Assembly (NCBI GenBank): GCA_937967615.1
Contig: CALCMJ010000035.1
Coordinates: forward strand, 1-53,609
Source of the DNA: an uncultured Saprospiraceae bacterium
GTDB lineage: Bacteria > Bacteroidota > Bacteroidia > Chitinophagales > Saprospiraceae
DNA length: 53,609 bases
Reading direction: 5' to 3'
Shown: one piece after another, positions 1 through 7,206 of the stretch
Position numbering within the stretch: the first letter of the stretch is position 1
Layout of the letters: each line of letters opens with the position of its first letter
Translations under genes and position numbers: made by a program
The notes under the pieces: model-generated
Databases searched by the model: none
What the model was told of the DNA's origin: nothing
What the model saw: the letters and a program-made list of their open reading frames with translations, nothing else

Positions 1-1155
1 AAGATAAGCTCTGGAGACAACGAAATGGATAGAGTCCTTGGCGGAGGAATTGTGAAGGGATCATTAATTTTATTGGGTGGTGAACCCGGAATAGGTAAAT
101 CTACCCTCCTACTTCAGTCAGCCATAAAAGTTGACGCTAAGGTGCTTTATATTTCAGGAGAAGAAAGTATTCAACAAATTAAATTACGCTCGGAACGTAT
201 AGGCATCAAAAATGAAGAATGCTTTCTTTTATCAGAAACCAATGTTCTGAACATTGAAAAACAAATAGAAGAAATAGGGCCAGACATGATCATTGTGGAT
301 TCTATTCAAACAATGTATTCGCCTTCCATAGAATCTACGACTGGCAGTGTAAGTCAGATTAGAGAATGCACAGGAAGATTTCTCCGCATAGCAAAAGAGA
401 ACAGTATCCCAATTTTTATCATAGGCCATATCACTAAAGAAGGAACAATAGCAGGTCCCAAATTATTAGAACACATTGTAGACGTAGTTTTACAATTTGA
501 AGGGGATCAGCATTATACCTATAGAATACTTCGTAGTGTAAAAAATAGGTTTGGTTCTACGGACGAACTTGGTATCTATGAAATGCATGCAAAGGGTTTG
601 AGAGAAGTTGAAAATCCTTCTGAATTGCTTCTCTCTCAAAGTTCAGAAGAACTGAGTGGAAGTGCTGTTGCAGCTACTGTAGAAGGTGCAAGACCTCTCT
701 TAATTGAAACACAGGCGCTTGTAAGTACAGCAGTTTATGGAACACCACAAAGGTCTACAACAGGCTTTGATGGAAGGAGGCTAAATATGCTTCTCGCAGT
801 TTTAGAAAAACGCTGCGGTCTCGGTCTTGCAAATCAAGATGTATTTTTAAATTTAGCGGGTGGAATTAAAATAGTAGACCCAGCAATTGATCTTGCTATC
901 ACTGCCTCTATCTTGTCGTCCTATCACAATATTTCCATAAAAAATACTTTTGCTTTTGCGGGCGAAGTAGGGCTTTCTGGTGAAATACGATCCGTCAATA
1001 GAATTGAAGCTAGAATTCAAGAAGCCGATAGATTAGGATTTGAAAAAATCTTCATTCCACATAATAATTTAAAAGGGGTAAATAACATGAAAGTAAATAT
1101 TGAACTTGTTTCAATGAAGAAAGTCACTGATCTGATAGAATCACTATTTAATTAA
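1..1155 (+). CDS. radA: DNA repair protein RadA (5'-truncated by window edge)
   Basis: RadA is a RecA-like ATPase that helps branch migration during homologous recombination. The reading frame is open from base 1, and the residues before the first Met (K-I-S-S-G-D-N-E) match the RadA segment just after its N-terminal zinc finger. The gene therefore starts upstream, and the first ATG (base 25) is internal. Visible parts are the Walker A motif GEPGIGKST, a Walker B-like IIVDSIQT, the RadA-specific KNRFG motif in the core, and the C-terminal Lon-protease-like domain (from about residue 230 of the visible part). About 75-80 N-terminal residues are missing compared with a usual length near 455. 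It converges on the hsp20 genes, with a terminator between them. Confidence 0.95.
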   Translation, partial: KISSGDNEMDRVLGGGIVKGSLILLGGEPGIGKSTLLLQSAIKVDAKVLYISGEESIQQIKLRSERIGIKNEECFLLSETNVLNIEKQIEEIGPDMIIVDSIQTMYSPSIESTTGSVSQIRECTGRFLRIAKENSIPIFIIGHITKEGTIAGPKLLEHIVDVVLQFEGDQHYTYRILRSVKNRFGSTDELGIYEMHAKGLREVENPSELLLSQSSEELSGSAVAATVEGARPLLIETQALVSTAVYGTPQRSTTGFDGRRLNMLLAVLEKRCGLGLANQDVFLNLAGGIKIVDPAIDLAITASILSSYHNISIKNTFAFAGEVGLSGEIRSVNRIEARIQEADRLGFEKIFIPHNNLKGVNNMKVNIELVSMKKVTDLIESLFN

Positions 1156-1171
1156 GCCTTTCACTACTCAT

Positions 1172-1199
1172 AAAAAAAGGCCACCTAAAAAGGTAGCCT
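1172..1199 (-). terminator. Rho-independent terminator of the hsp20 operon
   Basis: On the minus strand a 9-bp stem (AGGCTACCT/AGGTGGCCT, one G-U pair, 4-base loop, 1178-1199) is followed by a run of seven T (1178-1172). It lies 36 bases beyond the stop of the hsp20 gene. Read on the plus strand the G-U pair becomes a C/A mismatch and no T run follows radA, so it mainly serves the minus-strand genes. Confidence 0.75.
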
Positions 1200-1234
1200 C
1201 TGAGTATTTATGTGTCTAATTGTACTTAGCCAAA

Positions 1235-1651
1235 TTACCCAATCTCAATAGTCTTGACGCTGTCTACTTTTTGTTTTTTGCTAAGGTCAATCTCCAAAAC
1301 TCCATTCTCGTATCTTGCCTGCACAGTGTCCTCATCAATATTTTCTGGAAGTTTAAATCTTCTCTTGAAGCTCTTATAAGAAAACTCTCGTCTAGTATAT
1401 TTTCCAGACTCCGTCTTCTCATCTTCCTTCTTAGCGGATGAAATATGGATAGCACCTTTGTCAATGGAGATTTGAAAATCTGTCTTCTCAAGACCTGGAG
1501 CTGCTAACTGGATCTTAAACAAATCATCTGCCTCAATAATATTTACAGATGGCTGATTAAATGTTAAATCAGATCCTATAAAATCTGAAATACTTTTTCC
1601 AAATAGTTCATCTATAAAACTGTCTATAGGTAATAATGAATTTCTGTTCAT
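1235..1651 (-). CDS. Hsp20/alpha-crystallin family small heat-shock protein
   Basis: A small heat-shock protein of 138 residues, an ATP-independent cytoplasmic holdase that keeps unfolding proteins soluble. The alpha-crystallin domain covers about residues 32-130. It begins at PSVNIIEADD, contains the usual APGLEK and EFSYKSFKRRFKLP segments, and ends with the hallmark ENGVLEIDL (A/NGVL motif). A short C-terminal KTIEIG supplies the I-x-I motif used for oligomer contacts. The N-terminal arm is short (about 30 residues). It follows the second hsp20 gene by 28 bases in the same direction, so the two are probably co-transcribed and end at the terminator at 1172-1199. The ATG start gives a normal family length. 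Confidence 0.93.
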   Translation of the reverse strand: MNRNSLLPIDSFIDELFGKSISDFIGSDLTFNQPSVNIIEADDLFKIQLAAPGLEKTDFQISIDKGAIHISSAKKEDEKTESGKYTRREFSYKSFKRRFKLPENIDEDTVQARYENGVLEIDLSKKQKVDSVKTIEIG

Positions 1652-1679
1652 TGTAATTGATATTTAATTGATAAAATAA

Positions 1680-2144
1680 TTATTTGATTTCAATGGTCTT
1701 TGCTGGTTCCTCTTCTTTCTTTGCAAGTGTAATCAGAAGAATGCCGTTCTTGAATTCTGCAACAATGGACTCTTGGCTTAGCTTTTCAGAGAGTCTAAAT
1801 GATCTTTTGAAATTGTTATAATTAAACTCTCTGAGTTTAAATTTCAATTCAGAATCTTCTTTTCTGTTTGCAGAAATAGTAAGCAAATCTTTTTCGATCG
1901 CCAGATTGACTTCTGATTTTGAAAACCCTGGAATTGCTAACTCAATAATAATAGCATTCTCTTCTTCTCTAATATTACTTGCAGGCCTAGTCAATGTCTC
2001 AGGAGAATCTGTTAAGACCGCTGACAATGGAGTGTGCAGTATTTCATTTACAATATTTCCGAAGTGCGGAATAAACGCTTGTCTTCTTCTATTTCCTCTC
2101 CTGCCCTGTCTTTTTGTTTGTTCAGTTGTGTTACATGAATTCAT
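1680..2144 (-). CDS. Hsp20/alpha-crystallin family small heat-shock protein (second paralogue)
   Basis: This is the upstream gene of the hsp20 pair, 154 residues from the chosen ATG at 2144. The alpha-crystallin domain lies in the C-terminal 100 residues (PASNIREEEN to KNGILLITL), and the protein ends in KTIEIK with an I-x-I motif. Its N-terminal arm is basic (RQGRRGNRRRQ), unlike that of its neighbour, so the two proteins probably form different oligomers or bind different clients. The frame stays open upstream to 2255, but those 37 extra residues resemble no Hsp20 arm, and the ATG at 2144 is preceded by the A/T-rich sequence usual for Bacteroidota starts. No CIRCE element was seen. Confidence 0.9.
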   Translation of the reverse strand: MNSCNTTEQTKRQGRRGNRRRQAFIPHFGNIVNEILHTPLSAVLTDSPETLTRPASNIREEENAIIIELAIPGFSKSEVNLAIEKDLLTISANRKEDSELKFKLREFNYNNFKRSFRLSEKLSQESIVAEFKNGILLITLAKKEEEPAKTIEIK

Positions 2145-2259
2145 AATCGTATAAATTTTAAGTTTTTGAAAAACGTACGACATAGAATCATCAATTGCTG
2201 TACCATCCCAAATTCCAGGAAAATCCGTCAGTAAAATTGATATACTTATGCCCATTTGG

Positions 2260-2281
2260 CAGTATACGTTGAAATATACTG
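2260..2281. promoter_or_regulatory. 7-bp palindrome upstream of the hsp20 pair (possible operator)
   Basis: Perfect inverted repeat CAGTATA (2260-2266) and TATACTG (2275-2281) with an 8-base spacer. It lies between the end of the CPBP gene and the first hsp20 start. On the minus strand no T run follows the stem, so a terminator for the CPBP gene is unlikely. A regulator-binding site for the heat-shock pair is possible but is inferred only from symmetry and position. Confidence 0.3.
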
Positions 2282-2326
2282 TCTTTTTGTCAGTCTTTGA
2301 GTTGGATTATTAGAAAAGAAATTAGA

Positions 2327-3028
2327 TTAGATTTCAGGTGCAAATACCATAGCCATGAAAGGAATAAAGTTGTTCATTGCATGCATTAGAATAGATGCCC
2401 ATAGTCCATACTTCAACCTTACGAAGCCAAGCATCAGGCCCAAAAGCAACTGCGGCATAACTAATATGGGAGTCATATACCACAAGGAAGGATCCAGCGC
2501 ATAATTACTTACATGGGCAAAGCCAAACAAGGCTGCGGTTATATAAAAGACAAATGGAAATAGTTTTTTTAAGCCTAGCTCTGACAATGGAGATTCATTA
2601 ATCAAAAGCAGAATTGTATAAGGTAAGAACAAAGAAAGTCCTAGAATAATAGCATGATTCTCACTAAACATTTTGCTTGCCAAATAAAACAGAAGTGCGG
2701 ATAAAAAAGCCAAAATGAGAATAAGAACTCCCTTGCGATATTTCAAAGGAAACCTAAAAATAAATTCTTCTGCTAAGGGTGCAACTACTACTCCTAGTAA
2801 GAAAAATTGAAGCTGAGAAATGTTTTCACTTAGATCTTGTAACTTATTTGGAATGTTTTCCATATCCAAGACAGAGAACATAATAGGTGCAACTAAACCA
2901 ATCACAGTTATAAATGTGCAAATGAAAATGAGAAAGATATCTTTAAGGTTTTCAGAAGCAGGTTTTTCACTGCGGATATCCCTTCTTGGATTCTTGAGAA
3001 AGCTCAAGATTTCTTTAAACAATTCCAT
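2327..3028 (-). CDS. CPBP family intramembrane glutamic endopeptidase (CAAX/Abi type)
   Basis: A multi-spanning membrane protease of 233 residues, related to Rce1 and bacterial CPBP proteins. The three family motifs are present: EExxxR (EEFIFR, near residue 86), FxxxH (FGFAH, near 168) and HxxxN (HAMNN, near 215). These build the Glu/His active site inside the membrane. Hydrophobic segments occur near residues 30-55, 70-85, 100-145 and 155-225. The start ATG shares one base with the stop of the HMG-CoA reductase gene (TAATG), so translation is probably coupled. The substrate is unknown; bacterial members are variously linked to peptide maturation, self-immunity or envelope roles. No bacteriocin genes lie nearby. 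Confidence 0.87.
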   Translation of the reverse strand: MELFKEILSFLKNPRRDIRSEKPASENLKDIFLIFICTFITVIGLVAPIMFSVLDMENIPNKLQDLSENISQLQFFLLGVVVAPLAEEFIFRFPLKYRKGVLILILAFLSALLFYLASKMFSENHAIILGLSLFLPYTILLLINESPLSELGLKKLFPFVFYITAALFGFAHVSNYALDPSLWYMTPILVMPQLLLGLMLGFVRLKYGLWASILMHAMNNFIPFMAMVFAPEI

Positions 3029-4365
3029 TATGCGATTATTTGTTTTCCCGATCTTAGTTTCTCGAGGAATTCTCTTACGGCAGAAAAGCTGACAACTTTT
3101 TCTTTGAAATATTCAGCTGCTTTATGGATTTCTTTTTCTGTAGCATTCAAACTCACAAGAATATTTTGCAAGTGCATTTTCATATGCCCTTTTTGAATAC
3201 CTGTAGTCACTAATGATCGCAATGCTGCAAAGTTTTGTGCTAAGCCAGTCGCTGCAATTATTTCCATTAGCTCCTGAGAATTAGGATTACCCAGTAATTC
3301 TAAACTTCGCTTTGCCATAGGATGCAAAGACGTAAGTCCACCTACCGTACCTACTGCTAATGGAAGATCCAACCAAAATTTAAATACTCCATCATCAATA
3401 GTACAATAACTCAAACTTGTATAACTACCGTTTCTTGCTGCATAGGTATGTCCACAAGCTTCAATCGCTCTGAAATCATTTCCTGTGGCCAAAACAACAG
3501 CGTCTACTCCATTGAATATGCCTTTGTTATGGGTTGCCGCTCTATACTCGTCTAGGTGCGCAATCGTCACAGCATCTTTAAATCGTCCTGCAAAAACGTC
3601 TGCAGACATCCCTCCAGGAAATTCACTTAAGTCTTCAATTTTACATTCTACAGTTGCTCTGACAATACAATCTGGGGTGTAGTTAGATAAAATGCACATG
3701 ATCACATTCAGCTTTCCATCTTTTAACGATTTTTCATTTGACACAAAAGATGAAAGTGAATTTGCAAACTGCTCCAAACACGAATTAATAAAATTTGCAC
3801 CCATAGAATCACAGGTTTCAAAAGAACATTTTAATTGGAATAGATCCTTTTCCTTATCGCTCAAATCTATAAGTTCTATATCCAAAATCCCTCCTCCTCT
3901 CTTTTCCATGTTTGCAGTAATGTGCTTACATTCCTTTATCAGTTTCTCTTTTATCCTGGGGAAATTTGCTTTAAGCGCCTCTCCAGGTCCTGACCACTTA
4001 AAAGAAACCTGCCCAAGCTTTGTGGTAGATATGATCTCAGTTTTAAATCCTCCCCTACTCATCCAGTACTTTGCAGCACTTGAGGCTGCAGCAACAACTG
4101 AACTCTCTTCTATCACCATGGGAACGCAGTAAGTCTTGCCATTGATTTCAAAGTTTGGAGCAACACCATAGGGCATAGGGAAATTACTTATCGTATTCTC
4201 ACTAAACCCATCAAGAATTTTTTGTTGGTCTTCATTGCTATGCCAATAACTTAGCATTTCCCGAGTTACATTCTCAGGGTCTTTGAAAAAGTTTTCAACT
4301 ATCCATTTTATCTTACCTCTTTTAGAGAGTTTTGAAAAGCCCTTTATCTTTTTATTGTCTTCCAC
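3028..4365 (-). CDS. Hydroxymethylglutaryl-CoA reductase, class II
   Basis: Reduces HMG-CoA to mevalonate (or acts in reverse), here most likely in mevalonate-based isoprenoid synthesis because an IPP isomerase is directly upstream. The protein is soluble, 445 residues, with no membrane anchor, and matches the bacterial class II type. Visible are the substrate-binding ENTISNFPMPYG, catalytic Glu86 in VIEES, the MGANFIN segment near 188, catalytic Lys281 and Asn285 in HNKGIFNG, Asp297 in ATGND, and His394 in GIQKGH. The start is GTG at 4365, overlapping the upstream TAG as TAGTG. It is the middle gene of a three-gene chain with one-base overlaps at both junctions. Confidence 0.95.
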   Translation of the reverse strand: MEDNKKIKGFSKLSKRGKIKWIVENFFKDPENVTREMLSYWHSNEDQQKILDGFSENTISNFPMPYGVAPNFEINGKTYCVPMVIEESSVVAAASSAAKYWMSRGGFKTEIISTTKLGQVSFKWSGPGEALKANFPRIKEKLIKECKHITANMEKRGGGILDIELIDLSDKEKDLFQLKCSFETCDSMGANFINSCLEQFANSLSSFVSNEKSLKDGKLNVIMCILSNYTPDCIVRATVECKIEDLSEFPGGMSADVFAGRFKDAVTIAHLDEYRAATHNKGIFNGVDAVVLATGNDFRAIEACGHTYAARNGSYTSLSYCTIDDGVFKFWLDLPLAVGTVGGLTSLHPMAKRSLELLGNPNSQELMEIIAATGLAQNFAALRSLVTTGIQKGHMKMHLQNILVSLNATEKEIHKAAEYFKEKVVSFSAVREFLEKLRSGKQIIA

Positions 4366-5372
4366 TAATCCCTAATTTTTAAAAAAGCAGAAGCCATATG
4401 CAAACCTTCTATTTGCATACTTACATATTCTTGTAATTCTTCATAGTCTCCCAGTGCGTATTTCAAAAAACCAGATGCTTGTCCATAAATTGTATTGTAG
4501 TCAGACTTCTCAATAAAGTAATAACCATCTAAAAAATCTTTAACTCCTCCTGATACAATTATTGTATCGCACAGTACTTTCTGAGAAGATTTTATTTCAT
4601 TTGCCCAACTAAGCATTTCATCAGCGCCGTGTCCTAAATTAACCACCTTCTCAAACCAAGATTTCCTCTCTTCGCTCCCTCTCAACAATTCTAATTTAGA
4701 AAAATTTGTTCCGCCATGTGCACCAAAGTCAAGCGCCACTAATGGCAGTTCTAAAAGTGCCTTAATTGATGCTTTGCCCATCCCTTGACCTACTTCTTTT
4801 ACTATTAATGGGATGTTTAAATCATCAATCAATTTCTTAATAAGAACAATGGGTGCAGAAAGGTACCTATCGCCTTCTGGTTGCATCCATTCTTGCAGAG
4901 GGTTTACATGAATGATAAGTCCATTTGCCTCCAATTTTTTCACAAGCTCACTGAGTAAATTGATTTTATTTGCACGATACAAATCTTCAATTTGAGCGAT
5001 GCCTATATTTGCATATAAAGCTTGATCTCCAATATACTTCCGCACTGCAAAATCCTTCAACCGCTCATCTGACTCTAATAAGGGCCTACAAGATCCCAAG
5101 CCCATTCCTAGACCAAACTCTTTACAAGCCCTTGCTAAATTTTCATTTATCCTAGATGCCTTCTCAGTACCTCCCGTCATACTAGAAACCCATATTGGAT
5201 GATCCATTTTGTCCTTTCCTAAGGTCCTACTTAATTGATTTGATTTTGTATGCCCCGATAGGAGTGGTTCATAATAAAACCGACTATCAATGCTGTCTGT
5301 GCTGATAGTAGATTGAAAGGCAAGGTCTATATGATCTTTTTTCCGTTCTTCTGAACTGTCGTCTTTTTTCAC
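4365..5372 (-). CDS. fni: Type 2 isopentenyl-diphosphate delta-isomerase
   Basis: An FMN- and NADPH-dependent isomerase interconverting IPP and DMAPP, the C5 units of isoprenoids. At 335 residues it has the family length. Visible are the N-terminal RKKDHI substrate motif (residues 10-15), the MTGGT loop near residue 66, the central VKEVGQGMGKAS segment, FGAHGGTNFSKLE near 217-229 and the phosphate-binding VSGGVKD near 274. The start is GTG at 5372; the next internal Met comes too late because it would remove the RKKDHI motif. A TACATTTTG sequence lies only about nine bases upstream, so the transcript may have a very short leader, but this is weak. First gene of the mevalonate/CPBP operon. Confidence 0.93.
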   Translation of the reverse strand: MKKDDSSEERKKDHIDLAFQSTISTDSIDSRFYYEPLLSGHTKSNQLSRTLGKDKMDHPIWVSSMTGGTEKASRINENLARACKEFGLGMGLGSCRPLLESDERLKDFAVRKYIGDQALYANIGIAQIEDLYRANKINLLSELVKKLEANGLIIHVNPLQEWMQPEGDRYLSAPIVLIKKLIDDLNIPLIVKEVGQGMGKASIKALLELPLVALDFGAHGGTNFSKLELLRGSEERKSWFEKVVNLGHGADEMLSWANEIKSSQKVLCDTIIVSGGVKDFLDGYYFIEKSDYNTIYGQASGFLKYALGDYEELQEYVSMQIEGLHMASAFLKIRD

Positions 5373-5465
5373 TAGATCAAAATGTATATTATAATAGGTC
5401 CAAGATACCGCTTATTTATAACATAATAAACGCCCATAAGCCTCTAAAGTTTAAAGCCTTATGGT

Positions 5466-5473
5466 TACTTTTG
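5466..5473 (+). promoter_or_regulatory. Bacteroidota-type -7 box for tsaE
   Basis: TACTTTTG fits the TAnnTTTG consensus of the Bacteroidota housekeeping sigma factor and lies 17 bases before the TTG start of tsaE, inside the divergent gap between fni and tsaE. No convincing -33 TTTG partner is visible. Confidence 0.4.
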
Positions 5474-5490
5474 CCAACTAAGAGTTTCCA

Positions 5491-5910
5491 TTGCAAGAAT
5501 TTACGGTAAATAGTTTAGAAGAATATAGTCCTTTGATCCAAGCAATCCTTGATCACAGCGACAATAAGCTCATAATTCTGAATGGTGAGTTAGGTTCAGG
5601 GAAAACAAGTTTTACTAAGCAATTCGTTCAATTTCTTGGTTCAAAGGATACCGCATCTTCGCCTACATTTTCATTAGTAAATTCATATAGCATAGGCCCT
5701 AATACTGTTTATCATTTTGATCTGTATAGAATCAAGACAATTGATGAATTATTAGACCTTGGATTTGAAGAATATCTAGATAATGGCTATTACATTATCA
5801 TAGAATGGCCTGAACTCGCAATACCATTGCTCCAAGAGAAGTATCTTAGCTTAGAATTTCATATCTTGAATAGCACAAGTAGAAAAATCACCTTAACTGC
5901 ACATGAGTAA
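5491..5910 (+). CDS. tsaE: tRNA threonylcarbamoyladenosine biosynthesis ATPase TsaE
   Basis: TsaE is the ATPase that works with TsaB and TsaD to place threonylcarbamoyl on A37 of ANN-decoding tRNAs. The 139-residue protein has Walker A GELGSGKTSF (residues 32-41), the family motif SSPTFSLVN, HFDLYR and the C-terminal EWPE. The start is TTG at 5491; no nearby ATG would keep the N-terminal strand. It overlaps the alanine dehydrogenase gene by 8 bases, so the two are co-translated; this pairing is common in Bacteroidota as far as I recall. Confidence 0.94.
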   Translation: MQEFTVNSLEEYSPLIQAILDHSDNKLIILNGELGSGKTSFTKQFVQFLGSKDTASSPTFSLVNSYSIGPNTVYHFDLYRIKTIDELLDLGFEEYLDNGYYIIIEWPELAIPLLQEKYLSLEFHILNSTSRKITLTAHE

Positions 5911-7132
5911 TCCTTCAAAAAAATACTCCTTCTCTGACTTTTTTGCTGAGGGGCAATTTCAGACCCAAGCAGAAACTCTTGAAAAAAAAGGGAAAAAGGG
6001 CTCTATATCAATTGGAATTCCAAAAGAACATACCTTGAGTGAAACCCGAGTTGCCTTAGTCCCAAATAATATACGGACACTCATAGGCTACGGACATGAA
6101 ATAAAAGTAGAGACAGGAGCAGGAATCAAATCTAATTTTACAGACCATGATTTTTCTGAGGCTGGTGCAAAAATTGCAAGCGGCCAGAAAGAAATTTTTG
6201 AATGTGATGTAGTTGTAAAAGTTACTCCTCCTGATTTTGAAGAAATAGATTTGATGAAAGCAAATCAAATCTTAATCACGCCGCTGCATATTCCTACGAT
6301 CACTAAAGAAAAAATTGAGAAGCTAAAAGCCAAACGCATTATTGCAATTGCTATGGAATATTTCCAGTCCAAAGATGGCACCTTTCCTATAGTGCGTATT
6401 ATGAGTGAGATTGCAGGAATGAGTGCGATGCTGACTGCTGCAGAATTACTTTCGTATAGCGATAAAGGTAGAGGAATTTTACTTGGTGGAGTATCTGGTG
6501 TTCCTCCAGCAAAGGTCATTATTCTTGGTGCGGGTGTAGTTGGTGAATTTGCAACGCGCACAGCATTAGGACTTGGGGCTTCTGTGCGTGTATTTGACAG
6601 TGATATATCCAAACTTATGCGTTTTCAATCCAATATTGGAAGACAGCTACATACTTCTTCGTTTAATCCTGTGTATTTGGGTTATCAACTTATGAGTGCA
6701 GATGTAGTCATAGGTGCAATACACTCCAAGACCGGAAGATCCCCAGTTTTCGTAACTGAAGAAATGGTCTCCAAAATGAAACAGGGTTCGGTCATCATTG
6801 ATGTAAGTATTGATCAAGGCGGTTGCATTGAAACATCCAGAATGACAACACACGATGAACCCACCTATGTCAAGCACGATGTGATACATTATTGTGTTCC
6901 CAACATTGCATCTAAGGTTCCAAGGACTGCCTCAGTCGCAATAAGTAATATCCTAACATCCCTGTTGGTTCAAACTGGTGATGCAGCGTCAGTAGAAGGT
7001 CTTTTATTTAATGATTCTGGAATTAGAAACGGAGTATATGTGTATAAAGGCTGCTGTACAAATGAATATTTATCTAAGAAATTTGGAATAAAACATACAA
7101 GTTTAAACCTTTTACTTACCTCCAATTATTAA
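5903..7132 (+). CDS. ald: Alanine dehydrogenase (AlaDH/PNT family)
   Basis: An NAD-dependent oxidoreductase interconverting L-alanine and pyruvate plus ammonium. The N-terminal AlaDH/PNT domain begins at SIGIPKEHTLSETRVALVP (residues 36-54) and contains the substrate loop TPLHIPT. The nucleotide-binding domain carries the Rossmann fingerprint ILGAGVVGEFATR (about 208-220) followed by the acidic RVFDSD. A leader of about 35 residues precedes the conserved region and appears longer than in classical bacterial Ald. Pyridine nucleotide transhydrogenase alpha shares the fold, but no membrane subunit genes follow and the protein is soluble, so Ald is favoured. It starts within the last codons of tsaE. 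Confidence 0.9.
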   Translation: MSNPSKKYSFSDFFAEGQFQTQAETLEKKGKKGSISIGIPKEHTLSETRVALVPNNIRTLIGYGHEIKVETGAGIKSNFTDHDFSEAGAKIASGQKEIFECDVVVKVTPPDFEEIDLMKANQILITPLHIPTITKEKIEKLKAKRIIAIAMEYFQSKDGTFPIVRIMSEIAGMSAMLTAAELLSYSDKGRGILLGGVSGVPPAKVIILGAGVVGEFATRTALGLGASVRVFDSDISKLMRFQSNIGRQLHTSSFNPVYLGYQLMSADVVIGAIHSKTGRSPVFVTEEMVSKMKQGSVIIDVSIDQGGCIETSRMTTHDEPTYVKHDVIHYCVPNIASKVPRTASVAISNILTSLLVQTGDAASVEGLLFNDSGIRNGVYVYKGCCTNEYLSKKFGIKHTSLNLLLTSNY

Positions 7133-7179
7133 ACAAGACAATTCCTATAATCTATTTCCCTGTTTCCTCGATTTTATAG

Positions 7180-7187
7180 TATCTTTT
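7180..7187 (+). promoter_or_regulatory. Possible -7 box for the M4 protease array
   Basis: TATCTTTT matches TAnnTTTG except for the last base and lies 20 bases before the ATG of the first M4 gene. The gap from the alanine dehydrogenase stop is 74 bases and carries no terminator-like hairpin, so read-through is also possible. Confidence 0.25.
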
Positions 7188-7206
7188 ACATACTAAACCA
7201 ATAGAT

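Noticed and set aside
2145-2255. 37-residue upstream extension of the second hsp20 gene
   Set aside because: The extension resembles no Hsp20 arm; the ATG at 2144 gives a normal-sized protein. It remains possible but unsupported.
3028-3028. CPBP gene as part of a bacteriocin or abortive-infection locus
   Set aside because: No precursor peptide, ABC exporter, toxin or phage-related gene lies nearby; its neighbours are mevalonate enzymes.
3692-4132. 146-residue open frame on the plus strand inside the HMG-CoA reductase gene
   Set aside because: It is fully antisense to a strongly conserved enzyme, has no family features, and is rich in Ser and Phe as expected from reading that gene backwards.
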